Assembly: GCA_014905825.1 (NCBI GenBank)
Contig: JACGCN010000010.1
Span: 1,550,001 to 1,614,000 of the forward strand
DNA: 64,000 nt
From: Lyophyllum atratum
Taxonomy: Eukaryota > Basidiomycota > Agaricomycetes > Agaricales > Lyophyllaceae
Direction: 5' to 3'
The translations under genes and the position numbers were made by a program. Within the stretch, counting starts at the first letter, position 1. Each line of letters opens with the position of its first letter. A model generated the notes under the pieces. The model did no database searches and was not told the DNA's origin. It was given only the letters and a program-made list of their open reading frames with translations. This document shows positions 1 to 9,147 of the stretch, one piece after another.

Positions 1-15
1 ACAACCGACTGAGGT

Positions 16-2025
16 ATGTCCCTTAGTTTACCTACTTACTATACCGTGATACTTACCGCCCGTTCAGCTTATTCACAACAGGTACATAACAAATACATAA
101 GTCGTTCCTACAACCGACTGAGCTTATTCACAACAGTAAGGGCTGCGGTTCATCTGGGCACGGCGAGCGAGACTGCATCAAGGACGGACGCGATACACGG
201 AGCAAGGCCTAAGTACCTCCGGTACAACTTATGGCACGACGACGACACTCTTTCATTTTCGACTGCAGAATGGACCGAGCACGCCAAACCTCTTCCATCC
301 GCGCCGTTATCCGAGCTTGCAAATCCTGTAGTCGCCAAAACTATTGCCGAAAACCCCTCCTTGTTCGCTATCATCACTCCTATCAAAGTCGACGTCTTCG
401 AGCGTCTCCTCTCCACACATCCGAATAAACCTTTCGTTGCATCAGTCTGCCGTGGTCTCAGGGAAGGGTTTTGGCCATGGGCCGACACCCAATTCGGCGT
501 CTATCCCGACACGGTAGATGAGTCGTTCCCTACTCCTATTGATCTTCGCGAGGCGAACTTCCTGCGTAGCCAGCGGGATACTGAACTGAAGAAGAATCGT
601 TTCTCCCCTTCGTTCGGTGACCACCTCCTGCCAGGCATGTACTGCATGCCCATCCATGCCGTACCCAAATCTGATTCTGACGACCTGCGTATGGTTACCA
701 ATCAATCTGCGGGTCGTTACTCTCTCAACTCCATGATCCCACGCGAGCGTATTCGTGGTTATCCCCTCGACAATATGCGGCATTTGGGTGACGAATTACT
801 TTATCTCCATAGTTCATCCCCCAACTCCACTTTCTCCCTATTCAAATCCGATGTCGCCGAGGCATATCGCTTGATGCCTGTCCATCCATTTTGGCAGATC
901 AAACAGGTGAACACGATCGATGGCAAACGCTACATCGATCGGTGCAATGCTTTCGGTGGGAGAGGTTCGGGGTGCATTTGGATCGCTTTCATGGGCCTCG
1001 TCGTTTGGATCGCCCGCTATGTGCGATTCATCGAATTCCTGCTCGCATATTCCGATGACAACTTCGCCCCATGCATACTCGACGACACTTCACTTTATCC
1101 CCCTTACAACAAAATCATCCCAACCAACCAACGCGACCTCCTCCTCCTTTGGGACGAGCTCGGTATCCCCCACAAGGAACGTAAGCAGGTTCATGGGTCG
1201 CCTCTCACCATCATTGGGATTTCCGTCGACCCTAACTCCTTGACGCTCACGCTTCCCCTCGAGCGCAAGGTCGATCTCCTCAAGGAAATCGAGAAGTTCA
1301 CAGACTAGACCAACAAACGGAACCCCCGTTTCGCCTTGAAGGTTTGGCAACGCCTTTCGGGATGGCTAAATTGGAGTTTCAACGTCTTCCCGCTCCTTCG
1401 CCCCTCCCTCGCTAATGTATACGCCAAAATCAATTCCAAGACTGCTCAAGGCCAGCTCATTCGCGTCAACGCCCTTGTTCGAGCTGACCTCACTTGGGCG
1501 GCTCAACATATCGCGCAGTCTTCGGGCGTTCACATCATCTCGGCTCTCGATTGGGATATCGACGACGCCGATATGTATGTTTATTGCGACGCTTGCCTCG
1601 ACGGTATGGGTTTCTGGTTCCCTGCCCAGAAGATGGCGTACTATGCACCCGTTCCTACCAACCCGCCTGCCGACTGCATCTTTTTCTTCGAGGCGTTTTG
1701 CGTCGCATGCGCATTATTCGAGGCCTCTCGTTGGCCCGACCGCGCCATGCGCCTGGTCATCTATACCGACAGCTCTAACACTGTCGCCATTTTCAACTCT
1801 TTCCACGCCCTCCCCAGCTACAACCCCATTCTAAAATTCGCCGTTGACATCCTCCTGCGAACATCCCACCAGCTTCGTGTTATCCACGTCCCTGGCCACC
1901 AAAACCTTGTCGCCGACGCCGTCTCCCGAGCCCATTTCGACAAGGCCCGAGATCTTTGTCCAGATCTATATATCAAGGACGACTTTCAACCCCCTCAAGT
2001 TTTGCTGGGGGCATTCCAAAAATAG
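16..2025 (+). CDS. Ngaro-like reverse transcriptase plus RNase H (in-frame TAG at 1306)
   Basis: One reading frame runs from 16 to the stop at 2023-2025, broken only by a TAG at 1306-1308, so it reads as RT (about 430 codons) followed by connection and RNase H (about 239 codons). The RT core includes a palm motif YSDDN near codon 345, a variant of YxDD. The RNase H part shows the expected acidic residues in order: Asp in YCDACLDGMGFW, Glu in FFEAF, Asp in IYTDSSNT and Asp in VADAVSR. The segment after the TAG (WQRLSGWLNW...NVFPLLRP) is the normal RT/RNase H linker of fungal YR elements, so the TAG is most simply a point nonsense mutation. Stop readthrough cannot be excluded. The true start of pol may be left of the window. 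Confidence 0.8.
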
Positions 2026-2072
2026 CCATCGAGCCCATTCGTTCCCGCCAGCCCCTCCGGGCGGCGTGGAGC

Positions 2073-3032
2073 ATGGAGCGCCTCGTCCGCGAACGGGCGA
2101 TCGCGCTCGGCCAGGCTATTGATAACTCTACAGAACGCAACTACAACTCGGCTCTCAACTCTTATTTAGAGTTCATTCGCATCCACAACTTCCCTCTCGA
2201 CCCCACTCCCGACACTCTCAGCTTTTTCACGGTCTTCATGTGCCACCACATCCAGCCTTCATCCGTCGGCTCCTACTTGTCCGGCATCTGTAACCAGTTA
2301 GAGCCTTACTTCCCCAACATTCGTGAATATCGCAACTCCACCCTCGTCACGCGTACCCTTTCCGGCTGCATGCGCCTTCGCGGCACTCCCACTTCCCGCA
2401 AACGGGCGCTTACACTTGAAGACCTCGACATCGTCATTCGTCACTACTCTACCTCCCAACATCACGACGACCTCCTTTTCGTCGCCATGCTTCTCACGGG
2501 CTTCTTCGCCCTCCTCCGCTTGGGCAAAATCGCCTATCCTGACGAAATCGCTCTTCGCGACCCCAGGAAAGTCGTTCGTCGATCGTCAGTCCAATTCACT
2601 CACTCCGACTTTCGTTTTTTCCTGCCAGGCCATAAGGCCGACAGGTTCTTCGACGGAAATTGGATTGTCATCCGTAGAGAAACTTCTTCCCGCGACCCCT
2701 TGACTGCTTTCTCCAGCTACCTCAGCTCTCGTGACAGGAACTTCCCGTTTAGCTCCCCACTTTGGCTTCGCGGTAACGGCCAAATCCCGACCCGTTCCTT
2801 CTTCATCTCCCGCCTTCGCCAATTCTTCGACGACGACGTCGCTGGTCAGTCTATGCGCGCGGGGGGTGCTACTTCCCTCGCCGCCAACGGCGTTCCTCCC
2901 TCTATCATCCAAGCCATCGGCCGTTGGTCATCCGAATCCTTCCGGATCTACATCAGGAGGAGTCCCGTCATGCTCCAAGCCATGCTTTTCGCAAGAACAA
3001 CTCATTCCATTTCCTCTTTCATTCATGATTAA
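2073..3032 (+). CDS. tyrosine recombinase of the Ngaro-like element
   Basis: This protein of about 319 residues is a phage-integrase-type tyrosine recombinase that would insert a circular DNA intermediate. An N-terminal SAM-like helical region (NYNSALNSYLEFIR) is followed by the catalytic domain: first Arg in LLRLGK near residue 148, the second box in GQSMRAGGATS near 259, where the usual His of HxxR is Gln, then GRWSS near 283 and the candidate nucleophile Tyr in RIYIRR near 292. The open frame extends upstream to 1956 and overlaps the RNase H frame by 70 nt in a different phase. I prefer the ATG at 2073, where recognisable recombinase sequence starts. The Gln may be family-typical or damaging. 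Confidence 0.8.
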   Translation: MERLVRERAIALGQAIDNSTERNYNSALNSYLEFIRIHNFPLDPTPDTLSFFTVFMCHHIQPSSVGSYLSGICNQLEPYFPNIREYRNSTLVTRTLSGCMRLRGTPTSRKRALTLEDLDIVIRHYSTSQHHDDLLFVAMLLTGFFALLRLGKIAYPDEIALRDPRKVVRRSSVQFTHSDFRFFLPGHKADRFFDGNWIVIRRETSSRDPLTAFSSYLSSRDRNFPFSSPLWLRGNGQIPTRSFFISRLRQFFDDDVAGQSMRAGGATSLAANGVPPSIIQAIGRWSSESFRIYIRRSPVMLQAMLFARTTHSISSFIHD

Positions 3033-3332
3033 TTCCTCGAGCTCCTTTTCCTCCCCTTTTGCCAAACCTTTTCGCCTAATTCGTCCACCTTTCCCATTCC
3101 GAACTCTTACGCATAATTCAACCCCACGTCTCTCGCCGTTTCAAAAGTATTTCTCGTCTATCTCCTCAAAAGTATCACCTACCTCAAAAACGTTCCCCCT
3201 CCCTCAAAAAGTAGCTCCAGCTACGTATCTCTTTCTTTCTCTTTTATTTTCCCCTTCTTCTTTAACTTCTTTACCTTCTTCTTTGTATTTTTAATCACTC
3301 CTCACATCGTCCCTCATCTTCTATAGTATTTA

Positions 3333-3465
3333 GCCCTACCGTGATACAAAATACACATAAATTTGATCGGGCGTGGGCAGGCTACAAAGTCGCCTGCACC
3401 CGGTCCCTCCTATACATCTTATCCGTCTCCTCGTTGCGCCTCAAGCACCCAAGTTTCATTGGTCG
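3333..3465 (+). repeat. B1 split direct repeat (133 bp) of the Ngaro-like element
   Basis: This 133-bp segment begins GCCCTACCGTGATAC and ends TTTCATTGGTCG and is identical to 3828-3960. It lies 300 bp after the recombinase stop, where B1 is expected. The 3033-3332 stretch is pyrimidine-rich and non-coding. Confidence 0.9.
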
Positions 3466-3827
3466 GGTTTAGACTTTGTTTACGCAAGTCCAATGATAAC
3501 GTCCAAGGGTCTGGTTCACAGCAACGCCACCATTCAACACCTACATACAAACGCGCCGCGCGTTTTTGGGGTATGGCGTCGATCGTTGGGCGGTGCGTGA
3601 TCGTGATGAAACCTTTCACCTATAGAAGAGGGAGCCGTCATATGAGACTTCCCCCGGGGATCTCTTCTTGACCGTTCCTCCCTCTTCTCGGTGAGTTCAT
3701 ACACGTTCCCTTCTCGAGGGATATCTTCCTGATCATTCATCCCTCGTACACTCAGTCACAGACCCTTGGTCTTTTTCTGTCTCCCACCCACCCACATACC
3801 TGTTTTTTATTTCATTTTGTATCTGTT
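3466..3827 (+). repeat. predicted A2 spacer between the B repeats
   Basis: This 362-bp unique segment lies between the two B repeats. By analogy with Ngaro elements it should equal the A1 segment at the unseen left terminus. No coding sequence is supported here. Confidence 0.6.
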
Positions 3828-3960
3828 GCCCTACCGTGATACAAAATACACATAAATTTGATCGGGCGTGGGCAGGCTACAAAGTCGCCTGCACCCGGTC
3901 CCTCCTATACATCTTATCCGTCTCCTCGTTGCGCCTCAAGCACCCAAGTTTCATTGGTCG
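3828..3960 (+). repeat. B2 split direct repeat (133 bp), right end of the element
   Basis: Identical to 3333-3465. The end of the identity at 3960 gives the right boundary of the element; the sequence beyond it differs completely. Confidence 0.9.
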
Positions 3961-4007
3961 ACATGCAGAAGAAAAAGCTGAAAAAAGGTGAACGTGATAC
4001 GACACTA

Positions 4008-4089
4008 TAGCAGCAACTTGTTTCGATCAAGTGACCTCGGGGTTTCATGTGGTATGGGCCCCGCGCGCTTCCAACTGCGCCATGCTGCT
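4008..4089 (-). tRNA. initiator tRNA-Met (CAT) with a 9-nt intron
   Basis: Read on the minus strand, the sequence folds as a perfect cloverleaf. The acceptor stem is AGCAGCA/TGCTGCT (4089-4083 with 4015-4009), so pair 1:72 is A:U. The D stem is GCGC/GCGC, the anticodon stem CGGGG/CCCCG and the T stem ACTTG/CAAGT. The T loop is ATCGAAA, the eukaryotic initiator signature instead of TTCGAAT. The anticodon CAT is at 4056-4054, preceded by C33. The anticodon loop is 16 nt long, and removing nine bases (plus positions 4044-4052) one base 3' of the anticodon restores a 7-nt loop, the standard intron position. A run of A on the plus strand at 3981-3986 gives a T6 pol III terminator just downstream. 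Confidence 0.95.
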
Positions 4090-4772
4090 GTGCGTAATAA
4101 TTTGGTTTATGTGGTCCACCTTGGCAGAGGAAATGTATGGAGAGAATTGTGCCAGAGGGCGATCCTCCCATCCTAGCGGGCGCGGCTTTCAAGGCGATGG
4201 GTATACTGGACTTCATGCTCTATTCTGGATGCTTCGAAAATTTGAGTAGGATAGCACAAGCCAAGAATGGTTTGAAAAAAGGGGGTGGACAGCGATAGCA
4301 TTGGAGATCGATGATAGAGGCATAACATGAATATAGGAAGTCGTCCAGAACGTTGTGTATCACCCTTTAAGGATGGCATCGATGCTGCTGGCCATTAGGA
4401 GAGGGCTTAAATCAAGACTGATAATGAGACGACTCGTGATCAAGTTCAATACTGGGAGATAGTTGGCCAAGAGGAGGCGACTCACATTGCCAGATAATTA
4501 GATATGACCACATAACTTCGCCGTTTACTGATAGTTTGAGGCAAGGTTGCACATGTACAGTAGCCGGACAAATGGGACGCAGCGGGCAAGGTGATTATAG
4601 TTATAGATTTACTGCAGATGAGTGGCATGGTTGGACAATGGCAACGCAGATTTCCCAAAAAGGAAAGATGACACGAGACGACACGTCGCTTCGCTGTTTA
4701 ACAAACTCTCACCAAGTCCATGCCCACCCTTGGTCACCTCTAACCCTGTCCTCCTCCTCCTCCTCCCACACC
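4090..4772. other. intergenic, no supported gene
   Basis: Upstream flank of the tRNA (minus strand) and of the SPC2 gene (plus strand). Short open frames here lack recognisable protein sequence. The last 100 bases before the ATG at 4773 are CT-rich, as is common in fungal promoters. Confidence 0.6.
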
Positions 4773-5666
4773 ATGGCTCCCCCCAGAAAAGTAGCAAAAA
4801 CCAACGGCCGTGACGCCCGCACACCCAGCCCAAGCCGCCCAGGCGCAGCCTCGTCATCGGCCGCGTCCTCCCCGGAGCGACCAGCAGGGCCCCTCAGCAT
4901 CCCTGTCCCACCCAAAGACCGCGAGGTCGTCAAAGTCAACAACGCGAACCCCATCGACCTCAAGCACGCCTGCGACGATGCCCTGAAACGCGTGAGTACC
5001 CCTCCTCCCCCTAGCGGTGCTTAAACGGCGCGAACTGAATGACCCCTTGGTAGTACCTTGCCCGGCCCGACTTGTTCAAGCAGATCCACCTGCACACGGA
5101 TGTACGATTAGCGTTGGGGTGGCTTAGCGTGTTTGTGGCTGCTGGGACGGCGTTGTATGGATATAAAGTCGAGTTTGAGAAATCGAAGCCGGTGGTGTGG
5201 GCAGGGCTGGCGCTGTGAGTCTATCTTTGTCTCAGCGAATTCTAAAGTCTGATTTGGTGGCGACATAGCTATATCGCCCTCACAGCTATTCAGACACTCT
5301 ATGCGTATTTCATTGAAGGCGAGATCGTGTTTGTTGGCAAGCGAAAAACATTTTCAAAGAGGGTGCGTTCATTCACATCACATCTTGAACTTCCGTTATC
5401 AACCTCATTTTCAGATAATCACGGAAAGAATAACCATATCCTCTACTACCAAACCCGTGAAGAAGATCAACCCCCCTCAATACTCCCTTTCTCTACACTA
5501 CGTACGGTCCACCAGCGGTGGCAAATCTCTGTTGGCTAAAGGCAAGACGCAAGGAGCCAAGGAGTACAACGCTTTCTTTGATGAGCAGGGTACGCTGGAT
5601 CAGGAGCGGTTTGAGCAGTGGGTAGGCGAGCTGGTGGAGAAGACGATGGAGGGCAAGACATCATAG
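4773..5666 (+). CDS. SPC2: signal peptidase complex subunit 2
   Basis: Four exons (4773-4991, 5054-5214, 5269-5362, 5415-5666) joined through GTGAGT, GTGAGT and GTGCGT donors give a 241-residue protein with all phases consistent. It is the small non-catalytic subunit of the ER signal peptidase complex (Spc2/SPC25). After a Pro/Ser/Ala-rich head of about 50 residues comes the family core: HTDVRLALGWLS, a hairpin of two transmembrane segments (about residues 95-110 and 127-143) separated by YGYKVEFEKSKP, then a cytosolic domain with IEGEIVFVGKRKTFSKR. The acidic C-terminal stretch (FDEQGTLDQERFEQWV) is also typical. The start ATG follows a CT-rich leader and is the only one that keeps the core in frame. 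The gene looks intact. Confidence 0.92.
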
Positions 5667-6110
5667 GCTTCTCTTGGATTTTTTTGGGCTCATGTGATTC
5701 GTATCCGTCGCTCTGTTTCTGTAGTATGTTCTGTCGCGGGGTTCTCCATATCCTTTATATCACAAAAGACTTCAGAACTTTACCATCCGCACCATGATAG
5801 CGACCCCCTACCATCCTCCCTTTTCTTTATTACCCCGGTTTCTTATTTATCACCAATCATGCACTGAAACACCGACATGCATATAGTCCTCCGGTGTCAA
5901 AACCGACGGCGTCACCCATGCGCAGGTGTTATGCACTCTCCTCACGCAGGCATTTTTTACAACACACCCATTCATTGATTCTGCCAGCCTACCTGACACT
6001 AGGTAATATGAATGTCCTAAAATACAATTGTACGACTCATGTATGCGGGTGTAAAACCATCAGCACCCAAAAAGTCCATGCCTTTCCCAAATTCAATAGT
6101 CCTTCAACGC
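5667..6110. other. convergent 3' flank shared with the SP3 copy
   Basis: No gene. The half near SP1 (about 5770-6110) is recognisably duplicated at about 27890-28266 downstream of SP3, for example in the shared GACACTAGGTAATATGAATG. The duplicated unit therefore included the 3' flank of the SP gene. Confidence 0.6.
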
Positions 6111-7681
6111 TCAACATTTGTCGACAACTTTCCCACCCGCAGCGATGGTCTTATCCACTTTCGCAGCCGCATCCGCCACAGCAGCCGTCACCGCAGGATC
6201 AGTCCTAACAAACGCACCAATCAGGGACCCATCAGCCACAAACCCTTTTCATGTACAGTAGGGAAGAGAGGACGTACGAAGTGATCCCAGCGAGCGCCGT
6301 CTTCGCCGCAGTCAGCCCATCTTCCGTCTGGGTACGCGCAGCCGCAGACGGCGCCTGGCCAGCGACGATATCCTTCGCGATGGTCGCGATTCCGGCTTTG
6401 GCGCTGTCGAGACCGGTTTTGGCGGTGGCGGCGGCATCGGCGGCAGCGGGGTCACTAGGGAGGGAAGATTTAGCGATGGTAGAAGGAGGATTGGAGGGCA
6501 GATGGGGGAAGGGTGACTCACGCGGCGGCTGCAGTAGTGACCTTCGCGAGAGCCTTGCTAGACGCAGCGAGGCCGGCTACGGTCTGCACGCGCGCGACGT
6601 TGCACCCGATCCCACCCAGGGCCTTGAGGAATTGGCGTTTCTCTATCAGACACAAAAGTAAGATTGAGCAAGGGAGCGACGACGCGATGGAGGAAGGGGT
6701 TACGTACCGGATTGGTTCTTGGTGTTGGGTGTTTGGGTCTTGGTCTGCTTGGTGGGCGCGAAGGGCGGGGTGCCGGGTGGGGTGCCGGCGGGGTCGACGT
6801 TGTCGCCTGCTGTGGTGGGCGCGAAGGGCGGGCTGCCGGGTGGGGTCTTGGTCTGCTTGGTCGGCGCAAAGGGGGGTGTGCCGGGTGGAGTGCTGGGTGG
6901 GGTGCCAGGTGGGGTGCCGGCGGGGTCGACACTTTCGCCTGCTGCTGGATCGGCGGCAGCAGCGTCTGTGGCAGCGGCATCGGCAGCGGTCGCAATGGCG
7001 GTAGCATCAGCAGCAGCGGTCGCAGTAGCATCAGCAGCAGCCGCATCACCGCATTGAGCCACCTGCTTCCCGTTTGCGAGCGCCTCTGCAAGCTTCGCTT
7101 TGGCCTTTGCTAGAGGTCCTGCAGCTGCGCCTCCTTTCGCCCTGCACGAAAAGGGGGGTGTTGAGCTTAGGAACACCAGATGAGGAGAAGTGTACTTACG
7201 CCTTGATTTGATCGAGCACGCTTTTCGCGGCGGTCAGGCCTTGAAGACCCTTAGCTCCGAGTCCAGCGCCAGCAGCCTTCGCGGCGACCTTGTTTCGGAT
7301 CGCGGACGCGATCCCCTGGAACGCGCCGCCGGCATCCTGGAGCCCGGCTTGGGCTTCGTTGACAGCATCAGCCATCGTAGCGTCACTGGATCAGCTAATG
7401 GTCAGATCCCGAGTCTTTGGGTTCTAGGTAGGGCTAGGTTGTGCTTACTTGCCGTTGACGGCCAATGTAGCCATGGTGTCCAGTGCATCGTTGGCCGCTT
7501 GCATGCTTGCGGCGGTCTTGAGGCTGGCCAGACCACATTGTGCTTTACCCAAAGGCGCTGCGTAGCGGAAATCCTTTAATGATGGGGCGCAACGGGAGGC
7601 TGTCGAGAAATACATACCAGCCTGGGCACCGAAGTCACCAGCGGCCAAAGTCAAAGCGAGCAAGCACACAGTGACGCGCAT
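6111..7681 (-). CDS. SP1: modular Ala-rich secreted protein, two modules joined by a Pro/Ala linker
   Basis: Six exons (7681-7449, 7385-7200, 7141-6708, 6642-6522, 6454-6278, 6204-6111) give 414 residues with every splice phase consistent. A signal peptide (MRVTVCLLALTLAAG) predicts secretion. Module 1 (about residues 45-140) and module 2 (about 285-414) are Ala-rich helical units of similar pattern: C-x-LA-x-LKTAAS in the first and GCNVARVQTVAG in the second, each followed by an ADA-rich helix. Between them lies a low-complexity linker with repeated TPPGTPPFAPTKQTKT-like units. I do not recognise a named family, and no enzymatic motif is visible. SP3 contains only the signal peptide and module 2, so SP1 is an enlarged version. 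A role in the cell wall or extracellular matrix is only a guess. Confidence 0.75.
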
Positions 7682-8632
7682 TTTAGAATGTAAATGGGGG
7701 AGGTAATCGGAACGAAGTGAATGACAAGGAAGAATTCAGAAAGCTGGCTGAATGGCTGATGAGAACGAAATGAGTCGACTCAGTAAAGACACCAGGTCTG
7801 GTTCGAAGGGAACAAAGAAAGGACGAGACACAGGTCAGGAAAGGAAGGCTAAGGGAAGGGCGGGCGAGGAATCGAAGCCCCCTCCCCTCTTGGATTTATA
7901 GGCCTCAGGCCTCTAGTGGTCGAGCTTCTTCAAATGAATAGCTTATGCAGTGCTTGAGAAGTCGCTACAGGCTGACATGGCGTAACTGGGGTTTCGAGGC
8001 TGGTTTTAGACGACTGATATGATGGATATTACGGTCGTAGGATGATGGCGAAGGCATAGTCGGAAAATCCCACCAGACTTGACGGGTGGGGGCGAATCAC
8101 AAGTATTCAACTGTGTGAAGTGTTACCAAGGGAAAAAGAACTCGTGATTCGAGCCAAAACTCCTGGTAGCAGTTGTACAGACTTGGGAGAAGGTAAATTT
8201 GTCATAGAGGCTCTCTTAATCCGATGGGCTAGACTGATACGCCCTGGCGTTTGCGCGTTACCTCGAACGAGCCCCCAAAGCAAACAGACACCGAGGAAGA
8301 AAGCAGCCACGGCGCTTCGATCCCTTCTAGTCCAGTTAACCATACCGCACTGGGAGCAGGATGATTCAACGCCCATAGTCGGCATCGCTGGGTCTACCTG
8401 TCAAGGGGCGTCTCGGCTGTCATTGTTTCCACTTCTCGAGGACATAGAAGGTATCCAGTGAAGCATCGATTATACATAGTTCAGGGTGACGCAAGGAATC
8501 AAGCGATCAAGATACGGTCAAGTTGGAATGATGCAACGAGTGCGGAGACCGGGGAAAATGGACAGAAGCAAAGACACACACTAGGGTAAGTTCACGACTC
8601 ATCTTGTGGTGCGGCTTTCTCCGGTATCGTAG
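7682..8632. repeat. 5' flank of SP1, copy 1 of a duplicated intergenic segment
   Basis: This non-coding stretch is the promoter side of SP1. It resembles 27048-27800 (upstream of SP2) and 28983-29880 (upstream of SP3), for example in GTTACCAAGGAA and in the words around TCAAGATACGGTCAAGTTGG. It ends exactly where the Gypsy element inserted. Confidence 0.7.
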
Positions 8633-8637
8633 GCTTG
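8633..8637. repeat. target site duplication GCTTG, left copy
   Basis: Five bases repeated at 14667-14671 immediately outside the two Gypsy LTRs. The paralogous unoccupied locus near 29886 keeps a single GCTTG. Confidence 0.9.
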
Positions 8638-8981
8638 TGGAATCGTGTCCCCTATATGGGGACGTAGATACACTGAAATGGCACGAACCGAAATAAACAA
8701 GCGAAGACTCTGTTTATTGAGCGAATACGGGTGATCTCGAGATATGAGAGAGTGAGAGAGAGAGAGAGAAGAGGGAAAGAAAGATAGGTAAGGATATGTG
8801 CTGTTCTGGCGCCCTTTTATAGGAAAAGGGCTACTCTGTCTAAACCTAAATCCAAGAGAGTCGGGAGGACATCGGGAGCCCATATCGACGATGGGCGGGC
8901 GGGTCGGACGAGTCGTTAGTCGAATCGGAAATGGTGACGTCGTATGTCGGAAGTGCTGAATGTGGTAACCGTAGGCTTACA
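8638..8981 (-). repeat. 3' LTR of the Gypsy element
   Basis: 344 bp, identical by eye to 14323-14666. It contains a (GA)n run near 8750-8775 that reads as CT-rich on the coding strand. Confidence 0.93.
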
Positions 8982-8994
8982 CCCCTCCCCATCC
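8982..8994 (-). other. polypurine tract of the Gypsy element
   Basis: On the minus strand GGATGGGGAGGGG lies directly against the start of the 3' LTR (TGTAAGCC), the expected plus-strand priming site. It fixes the orientation of the element. Confidence 0.8.
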
Positions 8995-9147
8995 AAAAAA
9001 AATGAGAACCATGTCAGTAAGAAAATGAAGAGGTTATTCAGGAAGAAGGGATGGTAGGTTATAAAAATAAACTGCTCGCGCGGGTGCGTCAAAACCCAGT
9101 GGGAAAGCTACCGGTGGCAGGGACATTGAGAAAAGGAAGATACATAA

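Larger units (their letters stand above)
1..3960 (+). mobile_element. Ngaro/DIRS-like tyrosine-recombinase retroelement, left end outside window
   Basis: The element carries reverse transcriptase, RNase H and a tyrosine recombinase in that order and no DDE integrase or protease, which is the DIRS/Ngaro layout. Its right end holds two identical 133-bp direct repeats (3333-3465 and 3828-3960) flanking a unique 362-bp spacer, matching the B1-A2-B2 split direct repeats known for Ngaro. The matching A1 copy should lie left of the window, because the spacer sequence does not occur in bases 1-140. The first 140 bases contain short repeated words (ACAACCGACTGAG at 1 and 112; CTTATTCACAACAG at about 67 and 123). 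No target duplication is expected for this class. The pol frame is interrupted by one TAG. Confidence 0.85.

Noticed and set aside
1..140. Repeated words at the left edge as the A1 terminal repeat of the Ngaro-like element
   Set aside because: They do not match the 3466-3827 spacer, which A1 should equal, so A1 must be further left.
6513..7113. Long plus-strand and minus-strand open frames over the Pro/Ala linker of SP1
   Set aside because: They arise from the biased, repetitive composition of the real minus-strand exon 7141-6708; the peptides are simple Arg/Gly/Trp or Pro runs.
8740..8790. (GA)n tract as an independent microsatellite
   Set aside because: It is part of the LTR and occurs identically in both LTRs.
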